Assembly (NCBI RefSeq): GCF_001280005.1
Contig: NZ_LGDW01000480.1
Location: 1-36,230, forward strand
DNA length: 36,230 nt
From: Streptomyces sp. NRRL WC-3618
GTDB taxonomy: Bacteria; Actinomycetota; Actinomycetes; Streptomycetales; Streptomycetaceae
Direction: 5' to 3'
Notes under the pieces: generated by a model
What the model saw: only the letters and a program-made list of their open reading frames with translations
What the model was told of the DNA's origin: nothing
Databases searched by the model: none
Translations under genes and position numbers: made by a program
Part shown: one piece after another, positions 1-9,872 of the stretch
Position numbering within the stretch: position 1 is the first letter of the stretch
Layout: every line of letters begins with the position of its first letter

Positions 1-218
1 ACCCAGGTCTCCAGATCCGTCAGCCGGTCCGCCTTCGGGGTGCCGAGGACGGCGGCCACCTGTCTGACCGCGAGGACGGCGACGATGAGCCAGAGCACCG
101 CACGGGCCACCTTCAGCCGTGCCCGCACTGCCTGGGCGCCACCCCCTCCGAAGGCACCTCCCGCTCCACCACCGTGCTCCGCGTTCGCCACGCCTCGCAG
201 ACCTCCTACCCAGTTCAC
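1..218 (-). CDS. Partial GT87-like (DUF2029) integral membrane glycosyltransferase, N-terminal part
   Basis: The gene runs off the left edge; only the first 72 codons, from a GTG at 218, are visible. The peptide starts with a Gly/Ala-rich stretch, then has a positively charged segment and a hydrophobic helix (ARAVLWLIVAVLAVRQ). It ends in LGTPKADRLTDLETWV. A first helix followed by a 'TDLETW' motif is typical, as I remember it, of actinobacterial GT87/DUF2029 polyprenol-dependent mannosyltransferases, which transfer sugars on the outer face of the membrane. An internal GTG about ten codons downstream is an alternative start. The reading frame and membrane segment are seen directly; the family rests on a short N-terminus and is tentative. 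Confidence 0.55.
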   Translation of the reverse strand, partial: MNWVGGLRGVANAEHGGGAGGAFGGGGAQAVRARLKVARAVLWLIVAVLAVRQVAAVLGTPKADRLTDLETW

Positions 219-342
219 CCCGTACGCTCCGTACACCCCATGAGTACCATTTGCCCTACACATCCCTTCCTGTACGACTCCCAGGAGAATCGCAGCGCCT
301 CTGTGGGGTCGGTCGCTGCGGGGTCGGCGTAGCGTCGGCGGG

Positions 343-1159
343 ATGCGGATCCTCCACCTCTCCGACACCCACATCGACCACGCCGGCGCACCCAACCGCA
401 ACGGCGTCGACCCGGCCGCGTCACTGCGCGGGATGCTCACCGACGTACGGCATCTCGCGGGCCTCTCGGCCGTCGTCGTCAGCGGGGACCTCGCGGACAG
501 CGGGGCGCCTCTGCGCCACCGGCAACCACGACGAGCGCGTCGCCTTCGCGAAGGCGCTGGGCAGCGGGCACCTGGACCCGGCGGGCGGCGACCGCGCCGA
601 GGACCGACTCGCCTCCGCCGACGGCGAGTTGGCGGCTTCAAGCCTCGTGGACGGGCACCGGATCGTCACACTCGACTCGCTCGTGCCGGGCAAGGTGTAC
701 GGATATCTCGGCGCCGCCCAACTCGACTGGCTGCGCGAGCTGTTGCGCACCCCGGCGCCGCACGGCACGACCGTCGTCCTGCATCATCCGCCGGTCACCC
801 TCGACAACCCGCTCCAGCGGGCGCTGGGCCTCGGGAACCCGGCGGACCTGGCGGACGCCGTGCGCGGCAGCGACGTACGACTGATCCTGTGCGGGCACTT
901 CCACCTCCAGATCATGGGGTACCTGGAGTCGGTGCCGGTGTGGGTTACACCGGGAGTGGTCAACCGGATCGACCTGACCGGCCCGGCGGGCACGGAACGG
1001 GCGGTGCGCGGGGCCTCGGCCACGCTCGTCGACCTGGACTCGCCGCACAGCCCGCTGTTCCACACGCTGCACGCCCGCGACCCCCGGGCCGGCGAGACGG
1101 TCTACGAACTCGACGAGGCGCGGATCAACGACGTGATCGCCCGAGAGAGCTACAAATGA
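343..1159 (+). pseudogene. Metallophosphoesterase (CpdA/Icc-like), broken by an internal frameshifting deletion
   Basis: The frame opened by ATG 343 gives MRILHLSDTHIDH and then VVVSGDLADSGAP, the first two metal-binding blocks of calcineurin-like phosphoesterases (DxH and GD). Near position 515 the homology jumps to another frame, which supplies GNHDERVAF, VVLHHPP and LCGHFHLQ and ends at TGA 1157-1159. All five metal-ligand motifs are present but split over two frames. Only about ten residues separate GDLA from GNHD, where Icc/CpdA relatives have about 25-30. The lesion therefore looks like a deletion of some 50-75 bp that is not a multiple of three, and not a single-base error. The ancestral enzyme would have hydrolysed cyclic nucleotides or another phosphodiester. 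The O-methyltransferase starts 56 bp downstream. A sequencing or assembly fault cannot be excluded. Confidence 0.8.
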
Positions 1160-1214
1160 GTCGGCACACGCCCCGCACCGCACACCCCGGTCCCGAACGG
1201 AAGGCACGACTCTC

Positions 1215-1886
1215 ATGAGCGAGTCCCAGCACTGGGAAGACGTCGACGACTACTTCACCACCCTCCTGACTCCGGCCGACGACGCCCTGGAGGCCGCCCT
1301 GCGCGACAGCGACGCGGAGGGGCTGCCGCACATCAACGTGGCCCCGAACCAGGGCAAGCTGCTCCAGCTCCTCGCCCAGATCCAGGGCGCCCGCCGCATC
1401 CTGGAGATCGGCACCCTCGGCGGCTACAGCACCATCTGGCTGGGCCGCGCGCTCCCGGCCGACGGCAGGCTGATCACCCTGGAGTACGACGAGAAGCACG
1501 CCGACGTCGCCCGCCGCAACCTCGCCCGGGCCGGCCTCGACACCATCACCGAGGTGCGGACGGGCCCCGCCCTGGAGTCGCTGCCCAAGCTGGCCGACGA
1601 GAACCCGGCGCCGTTCGACCTGGTCTTCATCGACGCCGACAAGGCCAACAACCCGCACTACGTGGAGTGGGCCCTCAGGCTGACCACCACGGGCAGCCTG
1701 ATCATCGTCGACAACGTGGTGCGCGGCGGCAAGGTGACCGAAGCGGACTCCACGGACCCGAGCATCCGGGGCACCCGCGCCGCGCTCCAGCTCATCGCCG
1801 ACCACCCGAGGCTGAGCGGCACGGCGGTGCAGACGGTGGGCGGCAAGGGGTACGACGGCTTCGCCCTGGCGAGGGTGGTGTCGTAG
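1215..1886 (+). CDS. Class I SAM-dependent O-methyltransferase (CCoAOMT-like)
   Basis: This 223-aa protein has the usual length for the Methyltransf_3 (caffeoyl-CoA/catechol O-methyltransferase) family. It shows the SAM-binding motif LEIGTLGGYSTIWLGRALP (residues about 60-80), the acidic LEYDEKHADVARRN block, FDLVFIDADKANN with a divalent-metal Asp, and DNVVRGG, the second metal-ligand region. Members transfer methyl groups from SAM to hydroxyls of small aromatic acceptors in a Mg2+-dependent, cytosolic reaction; the substrate here is unknown. The ATG at 1215 follows a GGAAGG-like ribosome site. It sits just after the broken metallophosphoesterase and may share its promoter. The gene is intact. 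Confidence 0.9.
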   Translation: MSESQHWEDVDDYFTTLLTPADDALEAALRDSDAEGLPHINVAPNQGKLLQLLAQIQGARRILEIGTLGGYSTIWLGRALPADGRLITLEYDEKHADVARRNLARAGLDTITEVRTGPALESLPKLADENPAPFDLVFIDADKANNPHYVEWALRLTTTGSLIIVDNVVRGGKVTEADSTDPSIRGTRAALQLIADHPRLSGTAVQTVGGKGYDGFALARVVS

Positions 1887-1943
1887 GGCCTGTCGTCACA
1901 TACCCGTCTGCCCAGGAGCCCGCACCGGGCCTCACCGCCGGGC

Positions 1944-2336
1944 TCAACCCTCGTGGTAGAAGCCCACGTTGACGCTGCGCGGCCCGGTGCGGTCCTGGAC
2001 GACGACCTCTCCGGCACCGCCTCGGGGCAGCGGCACGCTCCCGCCGTACGACACCGTCTGCGCGTACTCGCCGACCACCAGCCGGACCTCGGAGGAAGGG
2101 TCGGGCTGGGAGCCCTGCAGCCAGGAGAGGTGCCAGGTGTGGTCGGGGCCACACAGGAACTCCAGGTGGACCCGTGAGACGAACAGCCAGTCCTCGGGCG
2201 TCACGAGACGACACGCGGCCTTGTCGCGGCCCACCCGCAGGACGGCCCCCGGTTCACTGGGCGCCTCGGCCATGAGCATGCCGGCCGTGGCGGCGGCGTC
2301 CGTCCCGGAGACGGTAGCCATGGTGAGTTCGAGCAC
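1944..2336 (-). CDS. Small FHA-domain protein
   Basis: This 130-aa protein is read from a GTG at 2336, chosen because AAGGAG lies five bases upstream; the frame stays open further upstream without a comparable site. The core LRVGRDKAACRLV...FVSRVHLEF carries the hallmarks of a forkhead-associated domain: Gly-Arg in the first loop and Ser-Arg-x-His in the second. FHA domains bind phosphothreonine peptides, and in actinobacteria they commonly read out Ser/Thr kinase signalling. There is no signal peptide or membrane helix, so it is probably cytosolic. It is convergent with the O-methyltransferase and divergent from the DUF1992 gene. The GR and SRxH residues are seen directly; the binding partner is unknown. 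Confidence 0.72.
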   Translation of the reverse strand: MLELTMATVSGTDAAATAGMLMAEAPSEPGAVLRVGRDKAACRLVTPEDWLFVSRVHLEFLCGPDHTWHLSWLQGSQPDPSSEVRLVVGEYAQTVSYGGSVPLPRGGAGEVVVQDRTGPRSVNVGFYHEG

Positions 2337-2491
2337 GTGCGCTCCTTCTGAACGGTCACCGAGGTGACCCGACCGCTCCTCGTGGAACAGTCGTTGCTGA
2401 ACAGTCCCTGTACGGCAGCCATGTTGCCGTACGCCGCCGCATGATAAATCGCCCCATCGTCGGGTTGGGCGAGGTCCGGCACAATGGACAC

Positions 2492-2914
2492 ATGACCGAA
2501 CGCAAACCACCCGGTGTGAACTTCGAGACGTGGGTCGACAAGCAGATCCGCGAGGCGGAGGCACGCGGGGAGTTCGCCGAGCTCGCCGGGGCGGGCAAGC
2601 CGTTGGCCGACGGTGGCAACACGTCGTACGACGAGATGTGGTGGGTCAAGCAGAAGATGGCCCGCGAGGGGCTGTCGGTCCTGCCGCCGACACTGGCCCT
2701 GCGCAAGGAGGCGGAGGACGCGCTCGCGGCGGCGCTCCGGGCTCCCTCGGAGGGGGCGGTCCGCCGGATCGTCACGGAGATCAACGTCAAGATCCGCGAC
2801 ATGATGTACAAGCCGCCGCCCGGCCCCCCGCTGGGCCTCAAACCGTACGACGTCGACGAGGTCGTACGGGAGTGGCGGGAGACACGGGCGGGCCGGCCAG
2901 GGCAGACGGAGTAG
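2492..2914 (+). CDS. DUF1992 (DnaJ-homologue subfamily C member 28-like) domain protein
   Basis: A 140-aa protein whose N-terminal half matches DUF1992: FETWVDKQIREAEARGEF, then ELAGAGKPLAD and YDEMWWVKQKMAREGLSVLPPTLALR. The family is widespread in bacteria and occurs as an extra domain in eukaryotic DNAJC28, but no biochemical function is established. ATG 2492 begins MTERKPPGVNF. An in-frame ATG at 2441 would add 17 residues that look unlike coding sequence. There is no membrane segment. The C-terminal half is charged, with a Pro/Gly stretch (KPPPGPPLGLKPYD). Confidence 0.85.
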   Translation: MTERKPPGVNFETWVDKQIREAEARGEFAELAGAGKPLADGGNTSYDEMWWVKQKMAREGLSVLPPTLALRKEAEDALAAALRAPSEGAVRRIVTEINVKIRDMMYKPPPGPPLGLKPYDVDEVVREWRETRAGRPGQTE

Positions 2915-2931
2915 GCGACTTCAGTCGCGGG

Positions 2932-2983
2932 CCTCAGCTGTGCACCTCAGCTGTGCACCTCAGCTGCGCACCTCAGCTGTGCA
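2932..2983. repeat. Four tandem copies of a 13-bp unit with a CAGCTG core
   Basis: The unit cctcagctgtgca recurs at 2932, 2945, 2958 (one base changed, tgt to tgc) and 2971 without gaps. Each unit carries the palindrome CAGCTG. The last unit holds the final codons and the stop of the minus-strand gene ending at 2973, so that gene stops inside the repeat. Thirteen bases is not a multiple of three, so expansion into the coding part would shift the frame. Confidence 0.9.
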
Positions 2984-3464
2984 GCAGCCGCTCCGCCAGT
3001 GCGCGGTAGTCGCGCAGGGCTAGCCGGAGTTGTTCGGTGTCGCCGGAGTCCTTGCCGTCGGCGGAGCGCAGGGTCGCGCGTACGGTACGGCGGCTGCGGG
3101 CCACCGCCTCCGTGAAGCGCGCGGTGACCTCCTCCAGCACCCGGTCGGCCTCCTCCACGGACTCCTGGGGGCCGTCCACGAACCCGGTGACGGCGTGCTG
3201 GAGCCGCAGCGTCAGCTTGTCCCGCTCGTCCTGCGGGAGCAGCCCCGTCCCGTGGCCGTGGGACGAACCGGTCTCGCGGACACGGACGGGGGCCGGTGCG
3301 GCGGACGTCGGCGGCGGTACGGCGGGAGCGCCGACCTGCTTGCCGCCCTCGGGCCACTCCCTGTCCAGCTCGGGTTTCCGGGTGTCCAGCTCCGGTTTCC
3401 GGGTGTCCAGCTCCGGTTTCCGGGTGTCCAGTTTCTTCCCGTCCCGGTTGTCGATGTCCGTCAT
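2973..3464 (-). CDS. Conserved hypothetical protein with LDTRKPE heptad repeats; paralogue of its upstream neighbour
   Basis: A 163-aa protein. ATG 3464 is preferred: GGGGAG lies nine bases upstream. A TTG at 3473 is in frame but abuts that site. Near the N-terminus the heptad LDTRKPE is present three times and then begins again as LDREWPE. A Pro/Ala linker follows, then a C-terminal helical domain from about residue 75 (LPQDERDKL...FVDGPQESVEEADRVLEEV...DTEQLRLALRDYRALAERLL). That domain resembles the C-terminal half of the next gene (FVDSPQQAVADADLLLAEL...DTEELRRSMIEARAFFDEL). There is no membrane segment. The start lies only five bases past the neighbour's stop, so the two are probably translationally coupled. 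I recognise the domain from other actinobacterial proteins but know no function. Confidence 0.75.
   Translation of the reverse strand: MTDIDNRDGKKLDTRKPELDTRKPELDTRKPELDREWPEGGKQVGAPAVPPPTSAAPAPVRVRETGSSHGHGTGLLPQDERDKLTLRLQHAVTGFVDGPQESVEEADRVLEEVTARFTEAVARSRRTVRATLRSADGKDSGDTEQLRLALRDYRALAERLLHS
3363..3431. repeat. In-frame 21-bp tandem repeat encoding LDTRKPE
   Basis: Three 21-bp units (3363-3383, 3384-3404, 3405-3425) differ at one position in the first copy; six bases of a fourth follow. On the minus strand they encode the heptad LDTRKPE near the N-terminus of the 2973-3464 protein. Because 21 is a multiple of three, gain or loss of units changes length without breaking the frame. Confidence 0.9.
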
Positions 3465-3469
3465 TCTGG

Positions 3470-4078
3470 TCAACTCCCCTTCAGCTGAAGCTTGTTGAGT
3501 CGTGACTTCGACTTGGGCTTCGACTTCGGCCGGGGCCGCTCCGCCGCGCCGACCAGCTCGTCGAAGAAGGCGCGGGCCTCGATCATCGACCTGCGCAGCT
3601 CCTCCGTGTCGGCCCGCTCCTCGCGGGCCGCGCGATGCACGCGCCGGTAGCCGTGCACCTGGTGGGCGTGGTGCACCGTGAGCGCGGCGAACTGCTCCTC
3701 GTACTGGCCCCCGTCGGGGAAGCCACGGGCTCCGGCCAGCTCGGCGAGGAGCAGGTCGGCGTCGGCGACCGCCTGCTGCGGCGAATCGACGAAGTGTTCC
3801 TGGGCGGCCGTCCAGCGGGCCGCGTACCGTTCGCGCTCGGCGGGATCCAGCGGCCGTTCCCGCAGGTCACCGTGGCGTTGCACGCGCTCGGCTAGTTCGC
3901 GGTCAGCGGCCTTGGTGTCCCCGTTGTGACGGGCGAGGACGCGCTCGTACTCGGGCCCGAAGCGCCGTTTCAGACTGCGTGGGCCGTGGGGGTTCGCGGC
4001 CCGCCGGTTGAGGGCGACCGCACCGATGACGACGGCCGCGACGACAACGATCAGAACGATGAGCATTCCTGTGGACAT
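3470..4078 (-). CDS. Membrane-anchored conserved hypothetical protein
   Basis: A 202-aa protein from ATG 4078, preceded by GGAAGG five bases upstream. Residues about 4-24 (GMLIVLIVVVAAVVIGAVAL) form a single hydrophobic anchor, followed by an Arg-rich stop-transfer segment. The rest would be cytoplasmic: a segment with FGPEYERVLARHNGDTKAADREL, an acidic/basic helix, and a C-terminal helical domain containing FVDSPQQAVADADLLL and DTEELRR. That last domain is shared with the downstream gene. The C-terminus is a basic KSKPKSKSR tail. The pair looks like a tandem duplication in which one copy kept the membrane anchor and the other gained heptad repeats. Function unknown. Confidence 0.8.
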   Translation of the reverse strand: MSTGMLIVLIVVVAAVVIGAVALNRRAANPHGPRSLKRRFGPEYERVLARHNGDTKAADRELAERVQRHGDLRERPLDPAERERYAARWTAAQEHFVDSPQQAVADADLLLAELAGARGFPDGGQYEEQFAALTVHHAHQVHGYRRVHRAAREERADTEELRRSMIEARAFFDELVGAAERPRPKSKPKSKSRLNKLQLKGS

Positions 4079-4168
4079 GAACGCCTTCCGTTTCTCGACG
4101 AACAGGCCGGTTATGACATCGGGTTGCCCGGAAGCCGCTCCCCAAACAGCCCTGGGAGAATGCCTGTC

Positions 4169-6815
<2,647 letters not shown>

Positions 6816-6949
6816 TTATGGCCTGTCGAACCCTCACGAGCTTCGTCGGAACACCGGATTCCGGGGGCTTCCGGGAGAAGGTGTGAAGAGGCTTTGGATA
6901 ATCTCTGAGATTCGTACGGGGGTTCGTACGTGGAAGGAACCGACGCGCA

Positions 6950-7948
6950 GTGAACGATCCGATGGGGCACGTGTGTCCGGAGTGCGGCGCGCCCCGGGGA
7001 GCCGACAACACGCCCTCCTGCGCCTGCGCCGAACGCGCGGCCGACGCCCACCTCGAGAACCGCACGGCGGAGGCGGCGGCAGCGGAGGACTTCGACCCCC
7101 TGCGCATACGCCCGTACGTGGAACTGACCCCCGAAACACCCGGGTCACCCACCTCGCCGACCTCGCCCGGCTCGCCCGGACACCTGACCGCGGACCCGGC
7201 GGCCGAGGCCACGATGCCGATGCGGGCGGTCCCGGAGACCGGCCGGCCGGACGAAGCGGCGACCGCTGCGATACCCGCGGTAGGGCCCCCTGACTCCGCT
7301 CCCGGCCTCCTGGCCGAGGACGAGCCGCCGACCGGGTCGGGCAGCCGCCCTCGGGTCCTCCTCCTCGGCGCCGCCGGAGCCGTCCTCGTCATCCTGGCGG
7401 CGGGCGGACTGGCCGGCGGGATGTTCACGTACGACAAACCGGCCCGGGACAACACGGCCGCCCAGGAGGTACGGGAGAGCGTCCCCGCGGCGACGACCAG
7501 TGCGGCGGCACCCCCGACCCCGTCAGCCAGTCCTACGCCGTCGAAGCCGGCGCCGAAGCAGCCCGCTCCCGCCCCCGCCCCCAGCCCGAGCCCGACCCCC
7601 TCGCCCACACTGACGGCCCCCTCGCCGACCCCGTCCGAGTCGGCCACCCCGACCCAGGCACCGTCGACCGCCGCGGCCACCGGCACGATCACCCCGGCCC
7701 CCGGCGGCGGCGCGCGGGACACCGTCCCGGTTCTGCGCCCCGGCGACCACGGCAACGAGGTCCTCGAACTCCAACTGCGGCTACGCCAGTTGGCCATCTA
7801 CCTCGGCGAGACCGATGGCGTCTACGACGACAACGTGGAGAACGCGGTCAGCACGTACCAGACGACGCGCGGCATCGAAACGGAGGAATCGGGCGTGTAC
7901 GACCGGACGACGCGGGAGCGCCTGGAATCGGAAACGACACAGCCGTAG
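6950..7948 (+). CDS. Transmembrane protein with N-terminal zinc ribbon and C-terminal peptidoglycan-binding domain
   Basis: A 332-aa protein from GTG 6950, with GGAAGG upstream. Cys9, Cys12, Cys24 and Cys26 (CPECG and CAC) form a short zinc-ribbon-like knot. A low-complexity acidic, Pro-rich stretch leads to one membrane helix at about 136-159. Beyond it lies a long Pro/Ser/Thr linker with repeated PSPTPS-type motifs. The C-terminal 75 residues (VPVLRPGDHGNEVLELQLRL ... GVYDDNVENAVSTYQ ... GVYDRTTRERL) are a PG_binding_1 domain. The likely topology is ribbon inside, linker crossing the periplasm-like space, and wall-binding domain outside. It could be a wall-tethered sensor or scaffold. It is divergent from the exporter gene. 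Confidence 0.82.
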   Translation: MNDPMGHVCPECGAPRGADNTPSCACAERAADAHLENRTAEAAAAEDFDPLRIRPYVELTPETPGSPTSPTSPGSPGHLTADPAAEATMPMRAVPETGRPDEAATAAIPAVGPPDSAPGLLAEDEPPTGSGSRPRVLLLGAAGAVLVILAAGGLAGGMFTYDKPARDNTAAQEVRESVPAATTSAAAPPTPSASPTPSKPAPKQPAPAPAPSPSPTPSPTLTAPSPTPSESATPTQAPSTAAATGTITPAPGGGARDTVPVLRPGDHGNEVLELQLRLRQLAIYLGETDGVYDDNVENAVSTYQTTRGIETEESGVYDRTTRERLESETTQP

Positions 7949-7974
7949 GGCTGCGCGGGCTCAGCAGCTGGTGG

Positions 7975-8062
7975 GGGTTGCCCGTCCCCTGGGGGCCGCC
8001 GCCCCCAATCCCCCGCTGTCGGCCCTGACGGGCCTCGCCCTCAAACGCCGGACGGGCTGAGA
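7975..8062. repeat. Streptomyces-type interspersed element (GCCGGACGGGCTG family)
   Basis: The segment includes the hairpin gggggccgccgccccc and then ctcaaacgccggacgggctg, a string I recognise from many Streptomyces intergenic regions. The distal end lies inside the minus-strand HAD gene: the last codons (LSPSGV) and its stop are read from this element. It may act as a terminator between the two convergent genes. The family assignment rests on memory. Confidence 0.6.
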
Positions 8063-8733
8063 GTGTTGGCGCCCACCCCAAAACGAACCCGCACCATCCC
8101 CTCCCCCAACCCCTCAACCCGCACCCCCGTCAGATCCGCCACCACCACATCCGGCCGGTGAACATGGGCCCGCGGCCCAACCCCCACCACCCGCATCCCC
8201 GCGGCGCGCCCCGCCGCGATCCCGGCCCCCGAGTCCTCGAACACCACACAGTCGGCCGGGTCGACACCCAACTCGGCCGCGCCCTTCAGGAACCCCTCGG
8301 GATCCGGCTTGCTCGCCCCGACGGACTCCGCCGTGACGCGTACGTCGGGCAGCCCCAGCCCCGCCGCCCCCATCCGCGCGGTCGACAGCGCGACGTCGGC
8401 GGAGGTCACCAGCGCGTGCGGCAGCCCCCGCAGGGACGCCAGGAACTCGAGGGCGCCTGGTATCGCGACGACACCGTCCAGGTCGGCGGTCTCCTCCGCG
8501 AGCAGCCGCGCGTTGTCGGCATAGTTCTGCTCCATGGGCCGCTCGGGCAGCAGTACGGCCATGGAGGCGTACCCCTGCCGTCCGTGCACCACCTTCATGA
8601 CCTCGTCGCCGTCCAGCCCGTGCCGCCCGGCCCAGCGCCGCCAGACGCGCTCGACGACGGCGTCCGAGTTGACGAGGGTGCCGTCCATGTCGAGGAGGAG
8701 GGCGCGGGCGGTAAGCACGACGGGGACCGTCAT
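8041..8733 (-). CDS. HAD-superfamily sugar-phosphatase-like hydrolase
   Basis: A 230-aa protein from ATG 8733, with CTGGAG seven bases upstream. The HAD motifs are complete: LLLDMDGTLVNSD (motif I, DxDGT), VTSADV (motif II), ASKPDPEGF (motif III Lys) and VFEDSGAGIAAGRAAGM (motif IV). The cap between motifs I and II is helical, as in subfamily IA enzymes of the glycerol-phosphatase/sugar-phosphatase type. It would dephosphorylate small phosphorylated metabolites in the cytosol using Mg2+; the substrate cannot be told. The C-terminus is supplied by an interspersed repeat and probably differs from relatives. The stretch upstream contains direct repeats and an operator-like inverted repeat. Confidence 0.88.
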   Translation of the reverse strand: MTVPVVLTARALLLDMDGTLVNSDAVVERVWRRWAGRHGLDGDEVMKVVHGRQGYASMAVLLPERPMEQNYADNARLLAEETADLDGVVAIPGALEFLASLRGLPHALVTSADVALSTARMGAAGLGLPDVRVTAESVGASKPDPEGFLKGAAELGVDPADCVVFEDSGAGIAAGRAAGMRVVGVGPRAHVHRPDVVVADLTGVRVEGLGEGMVRVRFGVGANTLSPSGV

Positions 8734-8746
8734 CTGCAGGCTCCAG

Positions 8747-8825
8747 GGCACAGGTACGGGAAGATCGGCCCCGCCCGTCAGGGGCACAGGTACGGGACCA
8801 AGGCGGCCCCGCCCGCCGGTCAGGG
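8747..8825. repeat. Imperfect direct repeat in the leader of the HAD gene
   Basis: The segment ggcacaggtacggga, followed by a short variable piece and ggccccgcccg, occurs at 8747 and again at 8783. Both copies lie in the DNA upstream of the minus-strand HAD start. They could be a duplicated regulatory segment or a simple local duplication. Confidence 0.6.
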
Positions 8826-8843
8826 AAAACGGGCGGGAGCCAC

Positions 8844-8864
8844 TTTGTTCCTACACGGTACAAA
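8844..8864. promoter_or_regulatory. Operator-like inverted repeat TTTGTTCC-N5-GGTACAAA
   Basis: The two 8-bp arms match at seven of eight positions around a 5-bp spacer. The site is AT-rich compared with its surroundings and lies about 110 bp upstream of the HAD start, between it and the end of the Mn2+ exporter gene. It is a plausible site for a dimeric repressor. No regulator is encoded next to it. Confidence 0.4.
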
Positions 8865-8946
8865 ACAACCGGCGCTCTCCGCTACCGCCTACGCGAACCG
8901 TTCACCGAGCGGCCACCTTCAGGGCGTCCACGCCCGCCCGCAACCC

Positions 8947-9528
8947 CTACCCAGCCACCGCCTCCCAAAGACTCCACACCCCGAGCCCCAGCATCAGCAC
9001 CGCCGCGACCCTGGTGATCAGCTCCAGCGGCACCCGCTTCATCAGCGCCCGGCCCCCCACGATCCCGAGCCCGGCCACCGCCCACAGCGCGAGCACCGCA
9101 CCGAGACCGACGGAGAGCGGATCGTCGTAGCGGGCGGCGAGGTTGGCCGTCATGATCTGTGTGAGGTCGCCGAACTCGGCGACCAGGATGAGCATGAAGC
9201 CCGCCCCCGCGACCTTCCAGAAGGACTGGTCCTCGGGGCGCCGGACCTCCTCCTCGTCCCCACCCTTCTTCATCAGCAGCACGGCGGCGCCGCCCAGGAA
9301 CAGCACGCCGGTCAGCGCGTGCACAAGCCGCTGCGGCAGGAGGGTGAGGACACTGCCCGCCGCGACGGCGAGCACGACGTGCAGGGTGAACGCGGCGGCG
9401 ACGCCGGCGAAGACGTACGAGGCGCGATAGCGGGTGCCGAGGACGAGCCCGGCGAGGGCCGTCTTGTCCGGGAGTTCGGCGAGGAAGACGACGCCGAAGA
9501 CGAGCGCTGTCACGGTGAGGCTGATCAA
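8947..9528 (-). CDS. GDT1/TMEM165 (UPF0016) family Mn2+ exporter
   Basis: A 193-aa protein with six probable membrane helices in two homologous halves. Each half has the family's acidic signature: FLAELPDKTALAG near the N-terminus and LVAEFGDLTQIMTANLAA in the second half (the E-x-G-D-K/R-T motif, with Pro for Gly in the first). A charged, Glu-rich cytoplasmic loop (KKGGDEEEVRR) separates the halves. Bacterial members export manganese; relatives in other kingdoms move Mn2+ or Ca2+. TTG 9528 is taken as start, with GAGGAA just upstream; GTG 18 bases further in is possible. The yybP-ykoY riboswitch in its leader agrees well with a role in relieving Mn2+ excess. Confidence 0.92.
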   Translation of the reverse strand: MISLTVTALVFGVVFLAELPDKTALAGLVLGTRYRASYVFAGVAAAFTLHVVLAVAAGSVLTLLPQRLVHALTGVLFLGGAAVLLMKKGGDEEEVRRPEDQSFWKVAGAGFMLILVAEFGDLTQIMTANLAARYDDPLSVGLGAVLALWAVAGLGIVGGRALMKRVPLELITRVAAVLMLGLGVWSLWEAVAG

Positions 9529-9619
9529 GGTTCCTCAATCGGTCGGGGCTGCCCCGCCGAGAGTGTTACCGCAAGAACGACACCTCGGCACGGCAGCGCA
9601 CGGTCAGTGCACTACTAGG

Positions 9620-9726
9620 CCGAAGGTCTCGCTGGCAGGCCATATGACGATGACCTGCCTCCGGGCGCCGGCTCAGACGAGCTGAGCAGTATGTCGACGG
9701 TCCGGCGAAGAGCTACTCCCCTTCTG
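9620..9726 (-). ncRNA. yybP-ykoY (Mn2+-sensing) riboswitch
   Basis: Read on the minus strand the element opens with gaaGGGGAGTAGC and closes with GCGAGACCTTC, so the outer GAAGG/CCTTC strands can pair. Inside are a helix ctcag...ctgag, the ACATACTG segment and a GGCAGG...CCTGCC hairpin whose loop contains TCATCGTCATATGG. The GGGGAGTAG ... GACCTT pairing frame is the hallmark of the yybP-ykoY class, which binds Mn2+ and switches on Mn2+ exporters. It ends about 92 bases before the exporter's TTG start. A compact G/C hairpin (9539-9560), just in front of the ribosome site, could be the switching element. The 344 bases between the exporter and the nuclease gene otherwise hold only leader and promoter DNA. 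Confidence 0.85.
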
Positions 9727-9872
9727 CACCGTCCACGATAACCGACGCCCGAGGGGTGGCGATGTCATGCACACGACACTAACTTCTCACCGATCGCACA
9801 TCTCACGGCAATCAACCGACGCGAGCATTCACTCGCTCGCGCTCAACGCCCGCATCCCCCGAGGGAGTTCGC

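Noticed and set aside
3363..3431. Regular 21-bp repeats as a CRISPR-like array
   Set aside because: There are no spacers; the units abut and encode a heptad peptide in frame.
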